NCBI GenBank assembly: GCA_963422465.1
Contig: OY730172.1
Span: forward strand, 248,001 to 312,000
Reading direction: 5' to 3'
DNA length: 64,000 nt
Origin: Lichina pygmaea
Taxonomy: Eukaryota > Ascomycota > Lichinomycetes > Lichinales > Lichinaceae
The notes under the pieces were generated by a model, which was given only the letters and a program-made list of their open reading frames with translations, was not told where the DNA came from and ran no database searches. The position numbers and the translations under genes are program-made. Shown piece by piece: positions 36,201 through 48,830 of this stretch (within the stretch, counting starts at the first letter, position 1; every line of letters begins with the position of its first letter).

Positions 36201-38492
36201 ACCTGGACGACATTCTTGTCTACTCGAACACACAACAGGAACATACCAAACATGTGAAGGATGTTCTACGATACCTACAAGAGGCAGGGCTCAAGCTCAA
36301 CCCGAAGAAATACGAGTTTAACAAACTGGAAGTTGAATTCCTCAGATACATCATAGGGATTGAAGGGATCAAGATTGACCCTGAGAAAATCAAAGTGATT
36401 CAGCAATAGCTAACACTGACATCAGTTAAGGAAGTACAAGCCTTCCTGGGATTTGCCAACTTCAACTGACAGTTCATCAAGAACTACTCACAGATGGCAA
36501 CACCACTGACAGAACTCACAAAGAAGGATGTGGAGTACTGGTGGACAGAGAGACAACAAAAAGCATTCCAACAGCTCAAGGACACTTGCGCCAAGGAACC
36601 AGTTCTCCTCAACTTCAAGACAGGCCAACCGACACAAATCAAGACAGACACTTCAGATCAGGTAGTGGGAGCATGTCTATGCCAACAGGCAGACAGCAAG
36701 TGGCACCCAGTTGCCTACTACTCATGAAAAATGATACAAGCAGAACAAAACTATGATATCCATGATAAAGAGCTACTGGCAGTTGTCAACGCACTCGAAC
36801 ACTGGAGAGTGTACACGGAAAGCAGTTCCGAACTCACCATTCTCACAGACCACAAGAATCTGACAATGTTCACGACAACCAAGAAGCTGAACAGACAGTA
36901 AGTCAGATGGGCTGAACTCCTAGGGCAACACAAGTTCAAGATTGTGTACACCCCTGGACAAGACAATAGGAGAGCAGACACACTAAGCTGATGAAAAGAC
37001 CACATGGAAGATGATGAACACCAAGGAATGATCTTACAGCAGGACCAGCAAGGAAACCTGGTGCCTTAACCACAGATCAACAAGCTCACAGCAGAAGACA
37101 CTGAAGAACTAATAAGGAACTACCATGATAATCCAGCACATGGTCACCCAGGAATCTCCAAGACCACAGACCTTATCCAACAGGCAGGGAATAATGTTAT
37201 TAACCTCTGACAACATGTCACAAACTACATCAGCAAGTGTCTACTATGCCAGAAAAACAAACATGGAAGACATAAGCCATACAGAGAAGGACACCCGAAC
37301 ACGATACCGAGAGGCCTGTGGGAAGACGTGTCAATAGACTTCATCACAAAGCTACCCAAGTCCAAAGACCTAGTCACAGGAATCACCTACAACTTGATTA
37401 TGGTGATAGTGGACAGATTTACAAAATATCTAATAGCGGTACTATTCAAGGAGACCCACACAGCAGAACAGTTGGGACACCTCTTACTGGACAGATTGGT
37501 CAGAGACCACGGAGTTCTGATCACGATCATTACAGACAGAGACAAACTCTTCACATCTAACTACTGGAAGACAATCAGTGCAGCCATGGGTATAAAACCC
37601 AAAATGTCTACGGCCTATCACCCACGAACCGACAGCCAGACGGAGTGAGCGAACCAAGTCCTGGAGACTTACTTACGGCATTACATCAACAAGACCCACA
37701 GTAATTGGGTACAGTTATTACCGGTGGCACAGCTGGCAATCAACCAGCACAGATCAGACTCAACAAAGGAATCACTATTTTTTGCCAATTTTCGACAACA
37801 TGCGAACATCGGGATGCCAAGCAGAGCTTCACCAAATACGGAGAAAGCACTCCAACACGACAAGCTCCTACAACAAACACACACGATGATGAGGCACTAC
37901 CTTCAAGAAACCTCAGAAAAAATGCAACATCAAATGGACAAGAAATCAAAAATAGCACCTCAGCTAAAGAAGGGGGATAAAGTCTACCTCCTCACAAGAA
38001 ATTGGAGAACAAAGAAACCAAGAACAAAGAAACTAGACCATGTCAAGGTCAGACTATTTTCAGTCGAAGAAAAAATTGGACCAGTCAACGTCAGACTGCA
38101 ACTACCAAGGGATGCCAGAGTCCATCCAAACTTTCATATATCAATGATTGAACCAGCCGACCAGAGCACACCCTTGCAGGAAACATTTCATCACCAACCT
38201 GAAGAAGAACAAGAGTTTGAGGTTGAACAGATCCTGGCTAGAAAAGGTCAGCAATACCTCGTCAAGTGGAAAGGATACCCAGACTCGGAGAATACCTGGA
38301 AACCACTCAAGAACCTCGCGAACTGCCGGCTTCTTCTGCGACAGTTTCAGCAGGAGCAGGACTGAACAGCTCGGCCTGCAGGAGGGACATGTCAATGACT
38401 GATCAAGTCAAATCCTCACCATCTGACTCCATCTCTTTCACCAAGCACTGAAGCTTCTGCCTTGCACAGACCTCGGCACCCTCCAACACCTT

Positions 38493-38807
38493 TCACTTCC
38501 GAGACAGACAAGCCTGCACTGTGGCAAGTTGTTCAAAGAGTGCATCACGTGTTGCCTTGTCAGCGGCAACATCCTCACAGAGGTTGTCCCAGGACATGTT
38601 CAAAGATTCCCAGGACACAGAGACACAAGACCTTCCACGCCAAGTGCACACAGCACATTTCAACTTATTGTCTTCTCCCGGCATCTGGAAGTACAGACGA
38701 CCACAGAGAACACAAAAGTCGCAGGGCGTACGTGAAACAAAACCCTGATCACGGATTTGAGCAGCCAGCTGAGTTTGGCTAACAGTCACACATGACTTTG
38801 GAGGCAT
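38493..38807 (-). CDS. Antisense frame of element C2, cysteine-rich
   Basis: A 104-codon frame with a proper ATG (MPPKSCVTVS...) on the strand opposite to gag-pol. It starts 44 nt inside the border of the 3' LTR. It is homologous to the C1 antisense frame, where a Zn2Cys6 spacing is seen. The cysteine cluster is followed by a helical segment (DALFEQLATVQACL). It ends about 130 nt after the chromodomain frame stops on the other strand, so the two do not overlap here. In this fossil copy the cluster is partly degraded. Confidence 0.5.
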   Translation of the reverse strand: MPPKSCVTVSQTQLAAQIRDQGFVSRTPCDFCVLCGRLYFQMPGEDNKLKCAVCTWRGRSCVSVSWESLNMSWDNLCEDVAADKATRDALFEQLATVQACLSRK

Positions 38808-38875
38808 GACCAGATTTCATCAAGATGATGAAAGATGGAGAGGAGGATAGTGTTATGACCCAGGAGGAACACAGT

Positions 38876-38884
38876 CTTTATATA
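38876..38884 (-). promoter_or_regulatory. Antisense TATA box in the C2 3' LTR
   Basis: TATATAAAG on the minus strand, 25 nt inside the LTR border at 38851 and about 70 nt upstream of the antisense ATG at 38807. C1 shows the same box, spacing and orientation. Confidence 0.55.
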
Positions 38885-41800
38885 CTCACAGAAAGCAGTA
38901 GACAAGATACTGGACAGAAGTACCAGACAGTGTGACACAGGAACCAGTCACGTGACCGGCAAGACAAACCAGGGGGTGCTCGCCGCAGCATGCATATGCA
39001 CGAACAAGTGAGCAAAGTGAGCAGAGCTCACCCAGCTCGCTGCAGTGTGCATGAAAAGTGAGCAAAGTGAGCAGAGCTCACTCAGCTCGCCGCAGTGTGC
39101 ATGAAAAGTGAGCAAAGTGAGCAGAGCTCACCCAGCTCACCGCAGCGTGCATGAAAAGTGAGCAAAGTGAGCAGAGCTCACTTATCTCACCAAGTGAGCA
39201 AAGTGAGCAGAGCTCACTCTGCTCACAAACTGGGCACTATATAGTCCGGCGATAGTTCCCCTATGGAATGATTGTCTTCAACTCATGTTGTGATCCAGAC
39301 AACTAGATCTACTTCAATACAATCCTTTTTGTACGAAGCCGTTGATCAGGTGTCACTATCACCACGTTCCACCAAACCCCTTCGCACTCCTTGACACTCC
39401 TCTCCTGCAAGAACCAACCCGCCTTCCACCTCTCGCCCTAATCCTATACTCGGATAGGACAGTACGGTACAGACCGCAACAATCTGCACTGTTGCCTGTT
39501 TGCTCTGCTGTTGCCTGATCCCCTGCCTATAAGAACTTCTCCTGCTCCCCCAGCTTCTTCTCTTCTTTTCTCTTTTTCTTCCTTCCTCGTCTTTCATCTT
39601 GTACATCAATCCAAGTCTCAAGTCTCAAGCCAAGTCAGGTCAAGGTTACCAAATCAGTTAGGCTTGAGTTCTGCTCTGCCATTGCCTTGTCACACTACGA
39701 AAGACCTACCCAACCATAACACACTTCACCAAGCCATGTTCACGTCCTTGTCATGTCTCAACAACCAGACCAAGCCATGCCAGTTGCTGGAAATGACAAG
39801 TTCCTTCGCAACATGTTTGCAGAGTTCATGCAAATTCAAGCTACTAACACTACTCCCAAGTCCAAGTCCGAATGCACTGCTGACCCAGAGATCTTCAGTG
39901 GTGATGGCAGAAACACGGAAATCACGCATGAGAAGCTTGAGAGCTTCATCATGTCACTGTCACTCAAGATGACACTCAACACTGACCGGTACCCCACGGA
40001 AACATCACGGATTGTGTATTTCTTTTCACGCACGACTGGCACTGCGCAGTCCTACATCTCAGCTAAGATCACGGCTGGCCAGTACATTGACTGGCACGAC
40101 AATGTCCAAGATCTCCGGAATGTCTTCTCTGACTCAGACCCAGAGTTCCTAGCTCAGAGGAAGCTCATCACCTTGCGTCAGGCCAACTGTTCCTTTGCCA
40201 AGTTCTTCACAGAGTTCAATCAGTATGCTCCACGCAAAGGCTTCAACAACAAGGCCTTGAAGTGCCATCTTCGATGCGCTGTCTCTGAAGAGCTTGCCAA
40301 ACAGCTTGTCAGCATCAACCTCAAGGACATCAGCTATCAGAAGCTTGTTGAGGAATGCCAGCTGCAGGACAACCAGTTGCGTGCCACTTCTGCCAACTCT
40401 CACCGTCCACGTCAAGCACCTCCCACCCAAGCCTCAGTTCCACAGTCAGGAGCTTCAGTTCTGCGTCCAGGGTTCATCAAGCCAGCCTTCACACCACAGC
40501 CACCAAGTCCTACCATGGATCTCAGCCACTCTAAGCTGACGCCAGAAGAGTGAGAACATCACCGAAGCAAAGGCCTCTGCTTCTACTGTGGGAACCAAGG
40601 TCATGTCTCAACCTTCTGTCCAGTGAAAAGCATACCTGTTGTTGCCACCACCACGACCACCACCAAGTCTGCCACTGTTGAGACTACTCCAGAGTCGGAA
40701 AACAAGTAGTCCTTGGTCATCGTCACACCCAAGAACATGAAAAGGATCTCCATGTTGGCTATCTGTCTCCAGACCAGCAATTGGACAGCAAGTGCTTGTT
40801 TCTTCCTTGTATCCTAGATGGGAAATTCAAGTGCAATGCTCTTATTGACTCTGGCTGTTCAGCATTTGGCTGCATTGGTGCTTTCTTTGCGTAATCTCTT
40901 CACCAAGAACCTCTCCCCTACCCACGCACATTGTGATTGTTTGATGGCAAGATGTCACAAACCACACATCTCGCCAAGACAATCATGACCACAGCACATG
41001 GTGTGCACCAGGAGGAAGTCTCTCTCTTTGTGTCTCCTGGTCTTCACTATGATGTGATTCTGGGGATGCCATGGCTCCAGAAGCACAGGCCACACATTGA
41101 TTGGACAAACACCTCAATCATGTTCAAGTCAGATCACTGCCAATCCGCATGCCTCAAGTCAAACAATAGCTATCCAATCTCTTTGGATCTTGAAGCCAAG
41201 ACGTCTGCTGGAAAGCCTCAGAATCCCAAGCCCCTTTCTGCCACACCAATCCCCATCAATGCTGCCGCATTTTCTCTCCTTGCTGCCAAGCCAGATCACC
41301 AGGTGTTCAGTGTTTCTCTGAGAGACATTGAGCAGGTGTTGAAGCCAAAGAAGTGTGTGGATCCTGCCACACTTCTCCCTGCTCAGTACCACAAGTTCCT
41401 GGATGTCTTCAGCAAGGATGATGCTGACAAGCTTCCTCCTCTACGCCCAGGAGTTGACCACAAGATCAAGATGGAACCAGGAACCCAGGCACTCTCTGGA
41501 CCTCTGTACAGCATGAGCAGAGAAGAACTTGAAGTTCTCAAGAAGTACCTGACAGAGAACCTGAACAAGGGCTTCATTCAAGTATCTTCATCACCTGCTG
41601 CTGCACCAGTCCTCTTTGTCAAGAAGCCAGGAGATGGATTGTGTTTCTGTGTAGGCTACAGAGCACTCAACACTATCACCATCAAGAACTGTTACCCCCT
41701 GCCACTGATCTGGGAGATGTTGGACCAGCTTTGCAAAGCTGTGTGGTACACCAAGCTTGACATTGTTGGTGCCTTCAACTGTATCCGGATGAAGGAAGGT

Positions 41801-44800
41801 GAAGAATGGAAGACTGCGTTCCGCACACGCTCAGGCCTCTACGAATACCTCATTATGCCCTTTGGTCTTGCCAATGCTCCAAGCATGTTCCAGAACTACA
41901 TCAATGATGTTTTGGGACCTGACATCCTTGATGTCTTTGGCACTGCCTATGTGGATGACATCCTTGTCTACAGTCAGACACTCAAGGAACACCGGAAGCA
42001 CGTCAAGCTTGTTCTCAGTCGACTACGAGATGTAAGCCTGCAAGTTGACATCTCCAAGTGCGACTTTGAAGTCTATCAAGTCAAGTACCTTGGCCTCATC
42101 ATTCAGTCTGCCACTGAAGACAGCTGACCCGGATCTGTGAGTATGGACCCAGCCAAGACTGACGCCATCAAGGAGTGGAAGCCTCCTGCCAGTCTCAAGG
42201 AAGTGCAGAGCTTCATTGCCTTTGCAAACTTCTACTGCTGGTTCATCAAAGACTTTGCCAAGCTTGCATCCCCACTCACAGCTCTGACCAAGAAGAATGT
42301 TGCCTTCAAGTGGGAAACCCCAGAGCAGCGCTTGTTTGAAAGCATCAAGAAGGCGTTCAGTACTGCACCTATCCTGCAGCACTTTGATCTGGAGAAGGAG
42401 TGTGTTGTTGAGACTGACACTTCTGACTACGTCTCTGGTGCTGTCCTGTCACAGCCAGACCATGAATGAGTTCTACGCCCTGTTGCCTTCTTGTCACACC
42501 ACCACCTGCCGGCAGAATACAACTACAAGATCTACAACAAAGAGTTGCTGGCAATTGTCTGTGCTTTTGAAGAATGGTGAGCAGAGCTTGAAGGATCTCC
42601 AGAACCTGTCAAGGTGATCTCTGATCACAAGAACTTGGAGTACTTCATGTCATCAAACCGCCTTTCCCGCTGTCAAGCCTGTTGGAGCGAGTTCTTGTCA
42701 CACTTCAATTTCAAGATCAGCTACTGTCCAGGCAGTCAGTGCAAGGCTGACACCCTCACTCGACATTCCCAAGACCTCCTGTCAGACAGTGATCCCTGTC
42801 AAGACTTCATGGAGCAAGTTGTCCTCAAGCCCAAGAATCTTGCATATTCAGAGGTTCAAGTCAAGCCCATCCAGATCCTGAGACGTTCAGAAGCTGCACT
42901 AGTTGACACTGAACCTGATGCTGCACCTCTTTCAGACATCATCCAAGCTACCTATAACAACCTTGCTGAAGGTGATCCAGTGGCAACAGTGTCACAGATG
43001 CTAAGGGATAGTGTCAGGCATAGTTGAGAAGTGTCTCTCTCAGACTGCAGCTTGGAAAATGACCATCTCTTCTACAAGAACTGACTCTGGATCCCTGAGA
43101 ACGATAAGCTCCACCTACACCTGTTCCAAGAAGCCCATGACCAAGCAATGGCTGGCCACACTGGGATTGCCAAGACCCACAATCTTCTGTCTTGTTGGTA
43201 CTATTGGCCAAAGATGGTGAACATCATACAGCAGTACATCAGGAATTGTCATGTCTGCTCTTGAGCAAAGCCTGCCTGTGATCGCCAAGGAGAGCTGCTG
43301 TCTCTTCCCATGCCTCAGCAACGTTGGCAGGATCTGGCTATGGATTTCATTACTGACTTGCCCAAGTCAAGAGATGCCTGCTTCCCTGGTGCCAAGCACA
43401 TCTGGGTCATCACTAACTGTCTCACCAAAGAACACCACTTTGTGCCATGTGCTGAGATGACAACCTCACATCTTGTCCGGATGTTCATCCAGTTTGTTGT
43501 CCGTACCCATGGCTTGCCCAGGAGTATTGTCTCAGACAGAGAAGGTCAGTTTGTCAGCTTATTCTGGAAAGCACTCTGTGCCCATCTCAACATCATACTA
43601 CGACTATCCTCAGGACACCACCCAGAGACAGATGGTCAGACAGAACAAGAGAATCAGGAGCTTGAACACTACCTGAGATCCTATATCAACTATCTCCAAG
43701 ATGACTGGGCCCAATGGCTTCCTCTGGCAGAGTTCGCACAGAACAACTCCCAGTCTGATTCCTCTGGCATGTCACTGTTCTTTGCCAACAAAGGGTTCCA
43801 TCCACAGCTCAGCATCACACCCACGAGTGAAGCCTGCAACCAAGATGCTATGGAAATCTCTGGAGAAATGACGCAGATTCTGGAACAGTTGCAAGCTGAA
43901 CTCCGACTATCCCAGGAAGCTCAAGCTCATGCCACCAATTTGCATCAAGTCCTGTCACTGTCCTATCAAACTGGAGATCTTGTTTGGCTGAATACCAAGA
44001 ACATCAGGACATGCCGCCCATGCAAAAAGCTTGATGACAAGTGGATTGGACCATTCAAGGTGTTGAAGACAGTCGGAAGCTGTGCCTGCCATCTGGAGGT
44101 TCCACACACTCTCAAGATCCACCCTGTCTTTCACATTTCCCTTCTACGTCTGACACCTGCTAATCCTATCCCTGGCCAATCAAATGAACACTCTGGCCCT
44201 GTCATTAGTCAAGACACAGATGAAGAGTTCCAGGTTGAAGAAATCCTTGACTCCAAGCCAGCAACATCTTGACAGAAGTTCAAGTACCTGGTCAAATAGT
44301 CTGGATAGCCAATTGAAGATGCCACTGAAGAGCCTATTGAGCATCTTGACAACACCAAAGACGCCATCTACAACTTCCATGAGAAATACCCAAGGAAACC
44401 ACAGCCACAGAACTACGTGCACGAGCGGCCTGAGGCTCACAGGAGTTCGCCATATGAAGGAGGGGGGTAATGTCACAGTTCTGGCCCAGTTGCATATCTG
44501 GCACAAGTCATGCACCTTGCCGGGAAGTTCCATCTGCACACACCTTGCCGGGAAGTTCCATCTGCACTGTTGCCTGTTTGCTCCGCTGTTGCCTGATCCC
44601 CTGCCTATAAGAACTTCTCCTGCTCCCCCAGCTTCTTCTCTTCTTTTCTCTTTTTCTTCCTTCCTTGTCTTTCGTCTTGTACATCAATCCAAGTCTCAAG
44701 TCTCAAGCCAAGTCAGGTCAAGGTTACCGAATCAGTTAGACTCGAGTTCTGCTCTGCTATTGCCTCGTCACACTTGGCACCAGGGAAGCAGGCATCTCTT

Positions 44801-47800
44801 GACTTGGGCAAGTCAGTAATGAAATCCATAGCCAGATCCTGCCAACATTGCTGAGGCACGGGAAGAGACAGCAGCTCTCCTTGGCGATCACGGGCAGGCT
44901 TTGCTCAAGAACAGACATGACAATTCCTGATGTACTGCTGTATGATGTTCACCATCTTTGGCCAATAGTACCAACAAGACAGAAGATTGTGAGTCTTGGC
45001 AATCCCAGTGTGGCCAGCCATTGCTTGGTCATGGGCTTCTTGGAACAGGTGTAGGTGTAGCTCATCGTTCTCAGGGATCCAGAGTCAGTTCTTGTAGAAG
45101 AGACAGTCATTTTCCAAGCTGCAGTCTGAGAGAGACACTTCTCGACTATGCCTGACACTATCCCTTAGCATCTGTGACACTGTTGCCACTGGATCACCTT
45201 CAGCAAGGTTGTTATAGGCAGCTTGGATGATGTCTGAAAGAGGTGCAGCATCAGGTTCGGTGTCAACTGGTGCAGCTTCTGAACATCTCAGGATCCGGAT
45301 AGGCTTGACTTGAACCTCTGAATGTGCAAGATTCTTGGGCTTGAGGATAACTTGCTCCATGAAGTCTTGACAGAGATCACTGTCTGACAGGAGGTCTTGG
45401 GAATGTTGAGTGAGGGCGTCGGCCTTGCACTGACTGCCTGGACAGTAGCTGATCTTGAAATTGAAGTGTGACAAGAACTCACTCCAACAGGCTTGACGGC
45501 GGGAAAGGCAGTTTGATGACATGAAGTACTCCAAGTTCTTGTGATCAGAGATCACCTTGACAGGTTCTGGAGATCCTTCAAGCTCTGCTCACCATTCTTC
45601 AAAGGCACGGACAATTGCCAGCAACTCTTTGTCGTAGATCTTGTAGTTGCATTCTGCTGGCAGGTGGTGGCGTGACAAGAAGGCAACAGGGTGTAGAACT
45701 CATTCATGGTCTGGCTGTGACAGGACAGCACCAGAGACGTAGTCAGAAGTGTCAGTCTCAACAACACACTCCTTCTCCGGATCAAAGTGCTGCAGGATGG
45801 GTGCAGTGCTGAACACCTTCTTGATACTTTCAAACAAGCACTGCTCTGGGGTTTCCCACTTGAAAGTAACATTCTTCTTGGTCAGAGCTGTGAGTGGGGA
45901 TGCAAGCTTGGCAAAGTCTTTGATGAACCGGTGGTAGAAGTTTGCAAAGGCAATAAAGCTCTGCACTTCCTTGAGACTAGCAGGAGGCTTCCACTCCTTG
46001 ATGGCGTTAGTCTTGGCTGGGTCTATGCTCACAGATCTGGGTCGGCTGTCTTCAGTGGCAGACTGAATGATGAGGCCAAGGTACTTGACTTGATGCACTT
46101 CAAAGTCGCACTTGGAGATGTCAACTTGCAGGCTTGCATCTTGTAGTTGACTGAGAACAAGCTTGACATGCTTCCGGTGTTCCTTGAGTGTCTGACTGTA
46201 GATAAGGATGTCATCCACATAGGCAGTGCCAAAGATGTCAAGGATGTCAGGTCCCAAAACATTATTGATGTAGTTCTAGAACATGCTTGGAGCATTGGCA
46301 AGACCAAAGAGCATGACAAGGTATTCGTAGAGGCCTGAGCGTGTGCGGAACGCAGTCTTCCATTCTTCACCTTCCTTCATCCAGATACGGTTGAAGGCAC
46401 CAACAATTTCAAGCTTGGTGTACCACACAGCTTTGCAAAGCTGGTCCAACATCTCCCGGATCAGTGGCAGGGGGTAACAGTTCTTGATGGTGATGGTGTT
46501 GAGTGCTCTGTAGTCTACACAGAAACACAATCCACCTCCTGGCTTCTTGACAAAAAGGACTGGTGCAGCAGCAGGTGATGAAGATACTTGAATAAAGCCC
46601 TTGTTCAGGTTCTCTGTCAGGTACTTCTTGAGAACTTCAAGTTCTTCTCTGCTCATGCTGTACAGAGGTCCAGAGGGTGCCTGGGTTCCTGGTTCCATCT
46701 TGATCTTGTGGTTAACTCCTGGGCGTAGAGGAGGAAGCTTGTCAGCATCATCCTTGCTGAAGACATCCAGGAACTTGTGGTACTGAGCAGGGAGAAGTGT
46801 GGCAGGATCCACACACTTCTTTGGCTTCAACGCCTGCTCAATGTCTCTCAGAGAAACACTGAACACCTGGTGATCTGGCTTGGCAGCAAGGAGAGAAAAT
46901 GTGGTAGCATTGATGGGGATTGGCGTGGCAGAAAGAGGCTTGGGATTCTGAGACTTTCCAGCAGACATCTTGGCTTCAAGATCCAAAGAGATTGGATAGC
47001 CATTGTTTGACTTGAGGCATGCAGATCAGCAGTGATCTGACTTGAACATGATTGAGGTGTTTGTCCAATCAATGTGTGGCCTGTGCTTCTGGAGCTATGG
47101 CATCCCCAGAATCACATCATAGTGAAGACCAGGAGACACAAAGAGAGAGACTTCCTCCTGGTGCACGCCATGTGCCGTGGTCATGATTGTCTTGGCGAGA
47201 TGTGTGGTTTGTGATGTCTTGCCATCGAATGATCGCAATGTGCGTGGGTAGAGGAGAGGTTCTTGGTGAAGAGATTGCGCAAAGGAAGCACCAATGCAGC
47301 CAAATGCTGAACAGCCAGAGTCAATAAGAGCATTGCACTTGAATTTCCTATCTAGGATACAAGGAAGAAACAAGCACTTGCTGTCCAATTGCTGGTCTGG
47401 AGACAGATAGCTAACATGGAGATCCTTTTCATGTCCTTGGGTGTGACGATGACCAAGGACTACTTGTTTTCCGACTCTGGAGTAGTCTCAACAGTGGCAG
47501 ACTTGGTGGTGGTCATGGTGGTGGTAACAACAGGCATGCTTTTCACTGGACAGAAGGTTGAGACATGACCTTGGTTCCCACAGTAGAAGCAGAGGCCTTT
47601 GCTTTGGCGATGTTCTCACTCTTCTGGTGTCAGCTTAGAGCAGCTGAGATCCATGGTAGGACTTGGTGGCTGTGGCGTGAAGGCTGGCTTGATGAACCCT
47701 GGACACAGAACTGAAGCTCCTGACCGTGGAACTGAGGCTTGGGTGGGAGGTGCTTGACGTGGACGGCGAGAGTTGGCAGAAGTGGCACGCAACTGGTTGT

Positions 47801-48830
47801 CCTGCAGCTGGCATTCCTCAACAAGCTTCTGATAGCTGATGTCCTTGAGGTTGATGCTGACAAGCTGCTTGGCAAGCTCTTCAGAGACAGCGCATCAAAG
47901 ATAGCACTTCAAGGCCTTGTCGTTGAAGCCTGTGCGTGGAGCATACTGATTGAACTCTGTGAAGAACTCAGCAAAGGAATGGTTGGCCTGACACAAGGTG
48001 ATAAGCTTCCTCTGAGCTAGGAACTCTGGGTCTGGGTCAGAGAAGGTGTTCCAGAGATCTTGGACAATGTTGTGCCAGTCAATGTACTGGCCAGCTGTGA
48101 TCTTAGCTGAGATGTAGGACTGCGCAGTGCCAGTCGTGTGTGAAAAGACATACGCAATCCACGATGTTTCTGTGGGGTACTGGTCAGTGTTGAGCGTCAT
48201 CTTGAGTGACAGTGACATGATGAAGCTCTCAAGCTTCTCATACATGATTTCCATGTTTCCGCCATCGCCACTGAAGATTTATGGGTCAGCAGTGTGTTTG
48301 GACTTGGATTTGGGAGTAGTGTTAGTAGCTTGAATTCGCATGAACTCTGCAAACATGTTGCGAAGGAACTTGTCATTTCCAGCAACTGGCATGGCTTGGT
48401 CTGGTTGTTGAGATATGACAAGGACGTGAACGTGGCTTGGTGAAGTGTGTTATAGTTGGGTAGGTCTTTCGTAGTGTGATGAGGCAATGGCAGAGCAGAA
48501 CTCAAGTCTAACTGATTTGGTAACCTTGACCTGACTTGGCTTGAGACTTGAGACTTGGATTGATGTACAAGACAAAAGACAAGGAAGGAAGAAAAAGAGA
48601 AAAGAAGAGAAGAAGCTGGGGGAGCAGCAGAAGTTCTTATAGGCAGGGGATCAGGCAACAGTGGAGCAAACAGGCAACAGTGCAGATGGAACTTTCCGGC
48701 AAGGTGTGTGACTTGTGCCAGATATGCAACAAGGCAATAGCAGAGCAAACAGGCAACAGTGCAGATGGAACTTCCCGGCAAGGTGCCTGACTTGTGCCAG
48801 ATATGCAACTGGGCCAGAACTGTGACAACC

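Larger units (their letters stand above)
32915..39481 (+). mobile_element. Ty3/gypsy LTR retrotransposon C2, broken
   Basis: Inserted in the 5' LTR of A1 with target duplication ATCTG (32910-32914 and 39482-39486). 5' LTR 32915-33509 (595 bp), 3' LTR 38851-39481 (631 bp). Parts: gag 33528 to about 34355 with knuckle near 34290-34335, protease at about 35145, RT at about 35690-36400, RNase H at about 36500-36990, integrase at about 37060-37800, chromodomain at about 38220-38340, antisense frame 38807-38493. It is collinear with C1 but on the opposite strand. It is the innermost layer of the stack and so among the youngest insertions. Broken in roughly ten places. Confidence 0.92.
32821..44772 (+). 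mobile_element. Ty3/gypsy LTR retrotransposon A1, broken, with C2 nested in its 5' LTR
   Basis: Inserted into the integrase region of A2 with target duplication CTTGG (32816-32820 and 44773-44777). The 5' LTR is split by C2: 32821-32914 plus 39487-39694, together 302 bp. The 3' LTR is 44471-44772, also 302 bp, and both carry the same 28-bp internal duplication. A purine tract precedes the 3' LTR. Parts: gag from 39753 with a CCHC knuckle at about 40575-40620, protease (DSG site) at about 40840, RT at about 41400-42110, RNase H at about 42300-42770, integrase at about 43130-43900, chromodomain-like end at about 44220-44400. No antisense zinc-cluster frame was seen in this family. Broken in roughly six to eight places. 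Equal LTR lengths and long open stretches suggest a comparatively young copy. Confidence 0.92.
31042..48827 (-). mobile_element. Ty3/gypsy LTR retrotransposon A2, broken, heavily nested
   Basis: Minus-strand element. Its 3' LTR is 31309-31042 (268 bp) and its 5' LTR 48827-48475 (353 bp, with an internal duplication). Internal parts on the minus strand: gag at about 48430-47560, protease at about 47340-47280, RT at about 46780-46000, RNase H at about 45870-45430, integrase split by A1 (about 45060-44773 and 32820-32340), then a chromodomain-like end (about 32030-31350) interrupted by a B solo LTR. A1 occupies 32821-44772. The outer flanks do not show a matching 5-bp duplication: the left flank is LINE ORF1 and the right flank is unrelated, so the two ends may derive from a rearrangement. 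Broken in several places besides the insertions. Confidence 0.85.

Noticed and set aside
44180-44539. Antisense frame at the 3' end of element A1, compared with those of B and C
   Set aside because: No cysteine cluster, no coiled coil and no antisense TATA box; it looks like a shadow of the chromodomain end and the LTR.
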